Of a stretch of DNA of 64,000 nucleotides, positions 41,542-49,620 are shown one piece after another; the first letter of the stretch is position 1, and every line of letters begins with the position of its first letter. The notes under the pieces were generated by a model that saw only the letters and a list, made by a program, of their open reading frames with translations, ran no database searches and had not been told where the DNA came from. Made by a program: the position numbers and the translations under genes. Source of the DNA: WHSW01 sp963846165 (lineage in GTDB: Bacteria > Actinomycetota > Thermoleophilia > Solirubrobacterales > 70-9); the NCBI GenBank assembly GCA_963846165.1, contig CAWJUU010000005.1, positions 992,001 through 1,056,000 on the forward strand, given 5' to 3'.

Positions 41542-43665
41542 CTACGCCGCGTCCCGCGGACGTCCGAGCGCGTGCTCGAGCTTCGGCTGCAGCTGGACGT
41601 AGAAGAGGCTGAGCGGGAACTCGTCGTCGCGGACGAGGTCGACAAGCTGCTTCGGCTCGGTGACCTCGGGCAGGTCGCGCCGCTCCTTGGCCCAGACCGA
41701 GGACTCGGCCGGCGGCACGTACTCGGCGACGAAGTCGTGCGCGGCGATCCATTGGGCGAGCTTCGAGCGGTCGATGCCGGAGTGGTAGAGCTCGGCGACG
41801 CGCTCGCGCAGGCGCTCGACGCCCTCGGCGACCCGGGTCCACTCGATCGCGAGCTGGTTGTCGGTCCAGTGCAGGTAGCCCTCCTTGTGCAGGAAGGCGA
41901 ACAGGAGCTGGCCGCCGAGCCCGTCGTAGTTGCGCACCCGCGAGCCGGTGATCGGGAAGCGGAAGAGGCGGTCGAAGAGGATCGCGTGCTGGACGTGGCG
42001 GGCGAAGGCAAAGCCCTCGCACTCGAGCTTGACCGCCTCGCCGAAGGCGGTCAGGTCGCAGCGCAGCTCCTCGAGCGAGTACATCCAGTACGGGCTTCGC
42101 TGGCGGATCATGAACGGGTCGAAGGGCAGGTCGCCGCGCATGTGGGTCCGGTCGTGGACGAGGTCCCAGAGCATGTAGGCGCTCTCGGAGAGGCCCGCGG
42201 AGGAGAGCAGGCAGGCGGCGTCGGGCGGCAGGTTGATGCGCAGGGTCTCGGCCGCGGCGCCGCAGACGCGGCGGAAGCGCTCGGCCTCGCGGTCGCAGAA
42301 GATGGCGCCGAAGTGGTAGTCGGAGGGGCGCTCGGCGGTCGAGAAGGTCTCGGGGAAGAGCACCGCGCACTCGGAGTCGTAGCCGAAGGTGCGATCGACG
42401 AAGGTGACCGGGAGGTACTTGGCGTTGTCGTAGCGGGTGCGCTCGAGCTCGTCGATCCATTCGGGCCAGGGAACGCGGACGACGAGCGCCTCGAAGCAGG
42501 TGTCGCGCGATGAGTTCTGCTTGTACATCGGGAATACGCACAGGTGCTCGATCCCGTCGCGGCGGTCGCGCTCGGGGCGGAAGGCCTCGAGCGAGCGCAT
42601 GAAGTCGGGCTTGCCGAAGCCGGCGTCGGCCCAGGCGAGGATGTCGGCGGCGACGGCATCGATGTAGTCGTGCTGGTGGGGGAAGCGAGGCCGCAGCGCC
42701 TGCGCGGACTCGGCGATCGCGGCTACGAGGCGGGTGAGGACCTCGGGATCGTGCTCGGTGGTGTCGACCGAGGCGTCAGGTGACTGGGTCAGCCGCAGCT
42801 CTTCGGTCGCTTCCTTGAGGCGCAGCCAGGCCGGGTCGGTGGCGATGTCGGAGGCTGCCGCGGTGTCGGCGCCGGCGAAGGCGGGCTGGGCGGCCCAGTA
42901 GACGAGGTTGAGCCAGAGCGCCTCGTGATCGAGGTCGCCGATGCAGTCGTCGCCGAACAGGTCGGAGTCGGCGAGCACGACCACGCGGCCGTCGCCGTGC
43001 GAGGTGACGGCGGCTAGCGGGGCGTTGGGAGGCGAGGCGGTCGGGTGCGCGCGGGCGATGGTCGTGGCCCCGTTTGCCGGGCGCAGGGCGCCGGCGCGGT
43101 AGAAGCAGGCGGCCTTCACCCCGGCGAGGGGGTCGGCGCCGGCCGGGCCCGGGCCGGGTGCGCCGAGGCGGTCGCCGAGCGCTGCCAGCACCCACGAGGG
43201 GGCGTCGCCGTGATGGTGCTCGTAGTCCTGGATGGTGGTGTTCTCGATTTCGATCCCGAAGCGGGCGACGAGCTCGGCGACGTTGGAGCCGTACTTGTCC
43301 TGCTCGGTCTCGGCGAGCACGATCAGGCCGCCGCCGGCGCGCACGAAGGCCTCGATCGCGTCGAGCTCGGCGTCGGCGAGCCGGGGCGAGTCGCCGTTCA
43401 CCGTCACCTCCCACTTCGGGTCCGAGGGGTGGGCGATGACGAGCACGGAGGTGTGTTCGAGCACCTCGCTCGTAAGCGCGCCGCGGGTGTGTGCGGCGAC
43501 CTGGAACTCGCGGCGCGCGAGGGCGGCGGCGGCAAGGCCGAGTGAGGAGTCGACGGGGTGGGCGGGCTGCATCTCGCGGGCGACGTCGGGGCGGATCGTC
43601 CACGCCTCGGAGTGCGCCTCGTCGAAGAGCACGCGGGCGGATTTCGGGAATTCGGGCATCAGCAT
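41542..43665 (-). CDS. large DUF6421-like protein with N-terminal GATase-like domain
   Basis: This is an intact protein of 707 residues. Residues about 1-280 resemble class I glutamine amidotransferase-like/DUF4350 domains that lack an obvious catalytic Cys (LVIAHPSDPKWEVTVNGD; FVRAGGGLIVLAETEQDKYG; RVVVLADSDLFGDDCIGDLD). The C-terminal 420 residues resemble the actinobacterial DUF6421 family: FPHQHDYIDAVAADILAWAD, CVFPMYKQNSSRDTCFEALV, YMLWDLVHDRTHMRGDLPFD, SPYWMYSLEELRCDLTAF. The HDRTH plus downstream EEL..D residues could form a metal site; that is inference. The start is the ATG at 43665 or the one six bases later. It is divergent from the AsnC-type regulator, with a shared operator-like inverted repeat, so it is probably that regulator's target. 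Confidence 0.75.
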   Translation of the reverse strand: MLMPEFPKSARVLFDEAHSEAWTIRPDVAREMQPAHPVDSSLGLAAAALARREFQVAAHTRGALTSEVLEHTSVLVIAHPSDPKWEVTVNGDSPRLADAELDAIEAFVRAGGGLIVLAETEQDKYGSNVAELVARFGIEIENTTIQDYEHHHGDAPSWVLAALGDRLGAPGPGPAGADPLAGVKAACFYRAGALRPANGATTIARAHPTASPPNAPLAAVTSHGDGRVVVLADSDLFGDDCIGDLDHEALWLNLVYWAAQPAFAGADTAAASDIATDPAWLRLKEATEELRLTQSPDASVDTTEHDPEVLTRLVAAIAESAQALRPRFPHQHDYIDAVAADILAWADAGFGKPDFMRSLEAFRPERDRRDGIEHLCVFPMYKQNSSRDTCFEALVVRVPWPEWIDELERTRYDNAKYLPVTFVDRTFGYDSECAVLFPETFSTAERPSDYHFGAIFCDREAERFRRVCGAAAETLRINLPPDAACLLSSAGLSESAYMLWDLVHDRTHMRGDLPFDPFMIRQRSPYWMYSLEELRCDLTAFGEAVKLECEGFAFARHVQHAILFDRLFRFPITGSRVRNYDGLGGQLLFAFLHKEGYLHWTDNQLAIEWTRVAEGVERLRERVAELYHSGIDRSKLAQWIAAHDFVAEYVPPAESSVWAKERRDLPEVTEPKQLVDLVRDDEFPLSLFYVQLQPKLEHALGRPRDAA

Positions 43666-43722
43666 CGAACGGTAGAGGGCGGGTCGGATTGCGTCAATGG
43701 CGATTCCAGCGAGCGTGTGCGC

Positions 43723-43762
43723 AAGAATCCTGCGCATGGACGCTACTGACCGCAGGATTCTT
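43723..43762. promoter_or_regulatory. 12-bp perfect inverted repeat across the AsnC-type gene start
   Basis: AAGAATCCTGCG (43723-43734) and its exact reverse complement CGCAGGATTCTT (43751-43762) flank a 16-base spacer that contains the ATG of the regulator gene. Lrp/AsnC proteins bind such dyads and often regulate themselves and a divergent gene. This is the best operator candidate in the window. Confidence 0.6.
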
Positions 43763-44173
43763 TCACTGCTGATGGAGGATGGGCGGCGCACGTATGGCGA
43801 CATCGCGGGCCGGGTGAAGCTCTCGGCGCCCTCGGTGAAGCGGCGCGTGGACAGATTGCGAGCGTCGGGGGCGTTGCAGGGGTTCACGGCGCTGGTCGAC
43901 CACGAGGCGCTGGGGTGGAACACCGAGGCGCTGGTCGAGCTCTTCTACCGGCCGGGGACGACGCTGACCGAGGTGGCGCGGATGCTGCGCGAGCACCCGG
44001 AGGTGGTCGAGGCGTGGAGTGTCACCGGCGAGGCGGATGCGATCGCGCGGGTGCGCACGGCCGACAACTCCGACCTCGAGCGGCTGATCATCGACCTGCA
44101 GCGCAACGGGATGGTCGAGCGCACCCGCTCGGTCGTCGTCCTCTCGCGGCTGGTGCATCACGGGAGCGAGTAG
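43736..44173 (+). CDS. Lrp/AsnC-family transcriptional regulator
   Basis: This regulator has 145 residues. The N-terminal winged helix-turn-helix is MDATDRRILSLLMEDGRRTY then GDIAGRVKLSAPSVKRRVDR and LRASGALQGFTALVDHEALG. The C-terminal RAM (effector-binding) domain is ALVELFYRPGTTLTEVARML, VVEAWSVTGEADAIARVRTA and DLERLIIDLQRNGMVERTRS. The ATG at 43736 gives the standard start; an upstream frame lacks support. An inverted repeat spans the start codon. The effector is unknown, but amino acids are usual for the family. The divergent DUF6421-like gene is the obvious target. Confidence 0.92.
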   Translation: MDATDRRILSLLMEDGRRTYGDIAGRVKLSAPSVKRRVDRLRASGALQGFTALVDHEALGWNTEALVELFYRPGTTLTEVARMLREHPEVVEAWSVTGEADAIARVRTADNSDLERLIIDLQRNGMVERTRSVVVLSRLVHHGSE

Positions 44174-44232
44174 GCACGCATTCGGCACATTCCGCGCGCC
44201 ACGCGTGACGCTGGCGAACGTATGTTCCCGTC

Positions 44233-44982
44233 ATGCGAGAACGGCTGATCAACCGCAGACAGCAGGGCGACCTCGGCGAAGCGTCGGCGATCGAGTGGCT
44301 GACCAGCATTGGCGCCACCGTGCTGATCCCCTTCGGCCATAGCCCGGACTACGACCTCGTCGCGGAGATCGAGGGGGAGCTGATGCGGATCCAGGTCAAG
44401 ACCTCTGTTCGCACCGCGGCCACCCCGAACGGCCACAGCCGATACTGCGTGAGGATTTCAACCAGCGGTGGCAACCAGAGCTGGACCCGGATCGTCAAGC
44501 GCTTCGATCGCTCAAGAGCGGACTTCCTCTTCGTGCTGGTCGAGGACGGCAGACGGTGGATGCTTCCGGCGGGCGCCGTCGAGGCCGAGACGCACGTCCA
44601 GCTCGGAGGTCCCAAGTACGCCGAGTTTGAGATCGAGCCAGGTCGACACCTTGGCGCCCTCGTCTACGACGCGCAGATACCGCCTCTAGAATCGGATCCC
44701 GCTCCGGGGGAGTATCCAAGCGGTCAACGGACGGCGCCTGTAAAGCGTCAGGCTATGCCTTCGCAGGTTCGAATCCTGCCTCCCCCATCGGCACCATTCG
44801 ACCGCCCGAAGTTCGAGCGTTCCGACGGGCGGTCCGGCCAGACTGTCGTCTGGGGCAAGCGCCGGATCACCCTTCCGCTTCGGGCGTTCGAGGACGCCGG
44901 GCTCGCGCTCGGAGACCGGCTTCGCGCACGCGCCGACGGGCCGGGTCGAATGGTCTTCGAACGCATCGAGCCCCGCGAGTAG
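44233..44982 (+). CDS. PD-(D/E)XK endonuclease-like ORF running through tRNA-Tyr into an AbrB-like domain
   Basis: One frame of 249 codons covers three things. Residues 1 to about 150 are a PD-(D/E)XK nuclease fold like the group I intron-associated endonucleases: RRQQGDLGEASAIEWLTSIG, then HSPDYDLVAEIEGELMRIQVKTS (catalytic D...QxK) and YCVRISTSGGNQSWTRIVKR. Residues about 158-185 are the translation of tRNA-Tyr (44706-44787). Residues about 195-249 look like a SpoVT/AbrB swapped-hairpin domain (GQTVVWGKRRITLPLRAFED; LALGDRLRARADGPGRMVFE). Either the nuclease gene truly ends before the tRNA and an indel hides its stop, with the AbrB part starting at an ATG inside the tRNA (44755), or the frame is really continuous. 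No intron is present in the tRNA. Confidence 0.65.
   Translation: MRERLINRRQQGDLGEASAIEWLTSIGATVLIPFGHSPDYDLVAEIEGELMRIQVKTSVRTAATPNGHSRYCVRISTSGGNQSWTRIVKRFDRSRADFLFVLVEDGRRWMLPAGAVEAETHVQLGGPKYAEFEIEPGRHLGALVYDAQIPPLESDPAPGEYPSGQRTAPVKRQAMPSQVRILPPPSAPFDRPKFERSDGRSGQTVVWGKRRITLPLRAFEDAGLALGDRLRARADGPGRMVFERIEPRE
44706..44787 (+). tRNA. tRNA-Tyr(GTA)
   Basis: This is a class II tRNA of 82 bases. The acceptor GGGGGAG pairs with CTCCCCC, discriminator A. The D-arm starts TCCAAGCGGTCAACGGA, the anticodon stem GGCGC/GCGTC (one G-T pair) holds the loop CTGTAAA (anticodon GTA), there is a long variable arm (AGGC/GCCT), and the T-arm is GCAGG-TTCGAAT-CCTGC. It lies wholly inside the open frame of the nuclease-like ORF on the same strand. 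Confidence 0.95.
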
Positions 44983-44993
44983 TCTGCCGCCAG

Positions 44994-45299
44994 ATGGCAA
45001 CCCGGCCTGATCCGACGGGCCAGCCCGACCCCGCCGCTAGCTCAGTCAGGACGCTCGTCCTCGCCCTCTACCTCTCCGGCGTGGTCACGATCGTCGTCGC
45101 GGTCGTGCTCGGGATCGCGATCGCGCCGATCCTGTTCGCGATCGCCGCGCTGGGGGTCGGCGACTTCGTCATCGCCCGCATGTACGCCACCGGCGTGATC
45201 GGGCCGCTCGCCGCTCGCCGCCGCGCCGAGCCCAGCGGCGACGCCGCGACGGTCGCAGAGGCCGACCCGAGCTACAACCCCTACGCGCGCGAGGACTGA
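44994..45299 (+). CDS. small membrane protein of unknown function
   Basis: This 101-residue protein starts MATRPDPTGQPDPAASS. Two hydrophobic segments (TLVLALYLSGVVTIVVAVVL; IAIAPILFAIAALGVGDFVI) precede a short charged C-terminus ending SYNPYARED. I do not recognise a family. It starts 11 bases after the nuclease/AbrB ORF and is followed by a strong hairpin pair. Codon use matches its neighbours. Confidence 0.6.
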   Translation: MATRPDPTGQPDPAASSVRTLVLALYLSGVVTIVVAVVLGIAIAPILFAIAALGVGDFVIARMYATGVIGPLAARRRAEPSGDAATVAEADPSYNPYARED

Positions 45300-45312
45300 G
45301 CGCTCAAAGAGC

Positions 45313-45376
45313 GACGGCGCCGCTGCGGGCGCCGTCACCGTCCGTCCCGTCGGCGCCGGCGCAACCGGCGCCCGAC
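45313..45376. terminator. two strong hairpins between convergent genes
   Basis: GACGGCGCC-6-GGCGCCGTC (45313-45336) is a perfect 9-bp stem. GTCGGCGCCGG...CCGGCGCCCGAC (45349-45376) is a second stem with one bulged base. They lie between two convergent genes (ends at 45299 and 45386), where a bidirectional terminator is expected. No long T-tract follows, which is common in high-GC actinobacteria. Confidence 0.6.
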
Positions 45377-45385
45377 GAGAATCGT

Positions 45386-45562
45386 CTAGTCGCGGTCCCG
45401 CGAGAGCGCGTCCTTGACCTTGTCGGCGGCCTCGCCAACCTTGTCCTTGACGCTCCCCGCCGCCCGGTCGACCTTGCCCTCGCGCTTGAGCGAGTCGTCA
45501 TCGGTCAGGTCGCCCGCGGCTTCCTTGATCCGGCCCTTCGCATCATCGACGTTCTCTGGCAT
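45386..45562 (-). CDS. CsbD-family stress protein
   Basis: This small hydrophilic protein of 58 residues starts MPENVDDAKGRIKEAAGDLT and continues SLKREGKVDRAAGSVKDKVG. Repeats of the A-x-G-x-x-K type are the CsbD signature. CsbD proteins are general stress proteins of unknown mechanism, and in Bacillus the gene depends on sigma B. An AGAGGA ribosome-binding site lies just before the ATG. A sigma-B-like promoter motif lies about 60 bases upstream (45619-45642). Confidence 0.9.
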   Translation of the reverse strand: MPENVDDAKGRIKEAAGDLTDDDSLKREGKVDRAAGSVKDKVGEAADKVKDALSRDRD

Positions 45563-45618
45563 CACATTCCTCTCTCGTTCGTTGAGCGGGCCGCACCGGC
45601 GGCCCTCCCTAAAACCAC

Positions 45619-45642
45619 TTCCCGCCTCGTCGGCGCCGAAAC
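45619..45642 (-). promoter_or_regulatory. sigma-B-like promoter motif upstream of the CsbD gene
   Basis: On the minus strand, GTTT (45642-45639), a 15-base spacer and GGGAA (45623-45619) match the general form GTTT-N12-15-GGG(A/T)A recognised by stress sigma factors of the SigB group. It lies 57 bases before the CsbD start. Motif resemblance only; no sigB gene is in the window. Confidence 0.35.
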
Positions 45643-45701
45643 TCCCGCCGCGTCGGCGTGCTCCCGTAACGTGGCGGCGCAGGCGCCGCGCGCCCACAGG
45701 C

Positions 45702-47357
45702 ATGCAGCCGACGAACCCGAAACGCTCCACCACGCACCTTCTGGCACCGCTCGCGGTCGCCGCCGCGATCGTGCTCACAGCGCTCGCAACTGCCACCCGC
45801 GCCGTCGAGCCGGCGACGGCCGCCGGCACGTCCGCCGTCCCGAACGTGATCGTCGTCATGACCGACGACCAGAGCGTCGCCGAGCTCTCGCGCGAGACCA
45901 TGCCCGCGACCCTGAACGCGCTCAAGCACCACGGCAACGGCACCGAATTCACCCGCAGCATCGTCTCGAGCCCGCTCTGCTGCCCCTCGCGGGCCGGGTA
46001 CATCACCGGCCAGTACCCGCACAACAACGGCGTCTTCGACAACGAGCCCGGCTATCCGGCGCTGAACGACAAGGACTCGACCCTCTACTCCTGGATGCAG
46101 GCGGCGGGCTACCGCACCGGCCACCTCGGCCGCTTCCTGCTCAACTACGAGCGCCCCGCCCCACTCGGCGAGCTCTACGACACCGACGGCGGTCTCGCCC
46201 CGCCGCCCGGCGTCGAGCACTGGTTCGGCTACACCGGCGGTGGGGCCGCCTACTACGGGGGCGCCTTCAGCCGCAACGGCACGCCCGTCACCCTCGGCAC
46301 CGGCCCGGCCGGCTACACCACCGGGGCGATCAACCGCGAGGCGCTCGACTTCGTCGCCGCCGCGAAGTCCGACCCGCGCCCCTTCTTCCTCACCGTCGCC
46401 CAGCTCGCGCCGCACTCGACCAACACCACTGGGCCCGGCGACTGTGGCCGCGGCGGGCTGCCGATCCCTGACGGCGGCAAGCTCGGCCCGTTCAAGCACA
46501 CGAAGCTGCCCAAATCGCCCTCCTTCGACGAAGCCCAGATCGCCGACAAGCCCGCATGGGTCGAGTCGCGTCCCGGGCTCGGGTCCGAGCGGCGCCACAA
46601 CCTGAAGCGCGCCTGGCGCTGCGCGCTGGCCACGCTTTCGACCGTCGACAGCGGCGTGCGCGCGCTGATCGACCGGCTCGAGCGCCAGGGCGAGCTCGAC
46701 GAGACCGCATTCTTCTTCACCTCCGACAACGGCTACTACTTCGGCGAGCACCGCATCTACCTGAACAAGATCTACCCCTACGAGGAGGGCGTGCGGGTGC
46801 CGCTGCTCGCCCGCGTGCCGGGCGACCTGCTCGGTCCCGGCGTCGAGCGCCGCGGCCGCCCGCGGCGCGTCGGCGACCTGGTCAACAATCTCGACCTGAC
46901 CGCGACGATCCTCGATCTCGCCGGCGCCGCCCCGTGCACGGCGGGCGGCGCCTGCCGGACGCTCGACGGCCGCTCGCTGCTGCCGCTGCTGCGCGGCAAG
47001 CGCCCCCCGTGGGCCAAGGACCGCGCGCTGCTCGTCCAGCTCGGCGGCATCCGCGACTGCGGCACCGAGCCGCCGGAGGCCGGCCTGACCAACTTCTACG
47101 ACGCGATCCGCACCAGGCGCCAGCTCTACGTCGAGCTCGACCGCATCGATCGCGAGACCGGCCTCTGCGACCGGCCCGAGTTCGAGCTCTACGACCTGCG
47201 CCAGGACCCGTTTCAGCTCCGCAACCGCGCCGTCTCGCCGCTGACCAAGACGCCGTCGGGACTACAGTCCGCGCTCGCCTCCCGGCTCAACTCCCTGCGC
47301 CAGTGCGCGGGGATCCCCGGTCGCGACCCCGCCGGCTCGCGTCCCTTCTGCGACTGA
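45702..47357 (+). CDS. secreted sulfatase (arylsulfatase-type)
   Basis: This is an exported sulfatase of 551 residues, unbroken. The signal peptide is LLAPLAVAAAIVLTALATAT. NVIVVMTDDQSVAELSRETM carries the metal-binding Asp pair. The formylglycine signature is SSPLCCPSRAGYITGQYPHN, where the first Cys of CxPSR would be converted to formylglycine. TAFFFTSDNGYYFGEHRIYL supplies further metal ligands, and VPLLARVPGDL and GRSLLPLLRGKRPPW match the C-terminal region. A formylglycine-generating enzyme must act in trans; none is in the window. The ATG at 45702 gives a complete signal peptide. The likely role is sulfate scavenging from sulfated polysaccharides. Confidence 0.93.
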   Translation: MQPTNPKRSTTHLLAPLAVAAAIVLTALATATRAVEPATAAGTSAVPNVIVVMTDDQSVAELSRETMPATLNALKHHGNGTEFTRSIVSSPLCCPSRAGYITGQYPHNNGVFDNEPGYPALNDKDSTLYSWMQAAGYRTGHLGRFLLNYERPAPLGELYDTDGGLAPPPGVEHWFGYTGGGAAYYGGAFSRNGTPVTLGTGPAGYTTGAINREALDFVAAAKSDPRPFFLTVAQLAPHSTNTTGPGDCGRGGLPIPDGGKLGPFKHTKLPKSPSFDEAQIADKPAWVESRPGLGSERRHNLKRAWRCALATLSTVDSGVRALIDRLERQGELDETAFFFTSDNGYYFGEHRIYLNKIYPYEEGVRVPLLARVPGDLLGPGVERRGRPRRVGDLVNNLDLTATILDLAGAAPCTAGGACRTLDGRSLLPLLRGKRPPWAKDRALLVQLGGIRDCGTEPPEAGLTNFYDAIRTRRQLYVELDRIDRETGLCDRPEFELYDLRQDPFQLRNRAVSPLTKTPSGLQSALASRLNSLRQCAGIPGRDPAGSRPFCD

Positions 47358-47385
47358 CGCGGCGCCACGAACGGGCGCCGCCGCC

Positions 47386-48552
<1,167 letters not shown>

Positions 48553-48587
48553 TTCGCCCGCTCCCTCTCCTCTCTCGGGCGGCGGGA

Positions 48588-48608
48588 AGTATAGGGGCTG
48601 TACCCCTA
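48588..48608. promoter_or_regulatory. inverted repeat and -10-like box between rpoD and folE2
   Basis: TAGGGG-5-CCCCTA (48592-48608) is a 6-bp dyad in the 66-base gap between two divergent genes. On the minus strand TATACT (48593-48588) resembles a -10 box for rpoD, but no convincing -35 is seen. The dyad could be an operator for either gene. Confidence 0.35.
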
Positions 48609-48618
48609 CTCTTTGCCC

Positions 48619-49620
48619 ATGGCCTCGATCGACGCAAGCGCCCTTTCGGCATCCACCCCCGACGTCCAGGCCGGGCGACCCGCGACCGAGGTCAGCCTGA
48701 CCCGGGTCGGCGTTCGCGGGGTCGAGAAGGTGATCGCGGTCGCCGGCGATCATTACTTCGCCGAGCTCGCGTGCTTCGTCGACCTCAACCCGCAGCAGGC
48801 GGGCGTCCACATGTCGCGCTTCGAGGAGATCGTCAACGAGACGATCGACGAGGTCGTGCTCGGCGAGTCGCTGAAGGCCGAGGGGCTGGCGGCGCAGATC
48901 GCCGCCCAGATCCGCGAGCGCCAGCGCGGGATCCGCGCCGAGGTCCGGATCGCCGCCCGCTACCCCGAGACCGTGTCCACCCCGGTCTCCGGTCTCGAGA
49001 CCCAGGAGATCTACACCCTGCTCGGCACCGCCGTCGCCTCCGACCGGGGCACGCGCACGCTTACCGGCGTCGAGGCCCAGGGGATGACCGCGTGCCCATG
49101 CGCGCAGGAGCTGGTCTCCGGCCGCGCCCGCGAGCGGCTCGCCGACGACGGCTTCACCGACGACGAGATCGAGCGCATCTTCGACCGCGTGCCTGTGGCG
49201 ACCCACAACCAGCGCGGGATCGGCTCGCTTCACATCGGCCGCCCCGAGGGCGCCGAGCTCGCGATCGACGCGCGCGACCTGCTCCACATCGTCGAGCAGT
49301 CGATGAGCTCGGAGATCTACGAGCTGATGAAGCGCTCCGACGAGCTCGCCGTGGTCGAGAAGGCGCACATGCAGCCGCGCTTCGTCGAGGACTGCGTCCG
49401 CGAGATGATCCGCCGCGTGGTCGAGGCCTACCCGGCTCTGCGCGACGGCGCCTTCATCCACGCCCGCCAGGAGAACCTCGAGACGATCCACCGCCACTCG
49501 GTCGTCGCCGAGCGCTCGGGGCTGCTCGCCGAGATCCTCGCCGAGCTCGAGACCGGCGAGCACTCCCGCCACCACGTCACCTCGCGCGAATGGCTCGAGG
49601 AGCCCTGCGCCGACTCCTGA
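48619..49620 (+). CDS. folE2: GTP cyclohydrolase FolE2 (type IB)
   Basis: It converts GTP to 7,8-dihydroneopterin triphosphate, the first step of folate and related pterin synthesis, and belongs to the FolE2/MptA family, which does not depend strictly on zinc. 333 residues: EVSLTRVGVRGVEKVIAVAG, FVDLNPQQAGVHMSRFEEIV, EAQGMTACPCAQELVSGRAR (the metal/catalytic Cys region), ATHNQRGIGSLHIG, KRSDELAVVEKAHMQPRFVE and GAFIHARQENLETIHRHSVV are all characteristic. The ATG at 48619 is preferred over an in-frame TTG at 48613. Its 3' end overlaps the next gene by 31 bases. Confidence 0.95.
   Translation: MASIDASALSASTPDVQAGRPATEVSLTRVGVRGVEKVIAVAGDHYFAELACFVDLNPQQAGVHMSRFEEIVNETIDEVVLGESLKAEGLAAQIAAQIRERQRGIRAEVRIAARYPETVSTPVSGLETQEIYTLLGTAVASDRGTRTLTGVEAQGMTACPCAQELVSGRARERLADDGFTDDEIERIFDRVPVATHNQRGIGSLHIGRPEGAELAIDARDLLHIVEQSMSSEIYELMKRSDELAVVEKAHMQPRFVEDCVREMIRRVVEAYPALRDGAFIHARQENLETIHRHSVVAERSGLLAEILAELETGEHSRHHVTSREWLEEPCADS

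Noticed and set aside
44700..44800. Group I intron or attachment-site duplication at tRNA-Tyr
   Set aside because: The tRNA is uninterrupted, and I found no second copy of its 3' end in the window.
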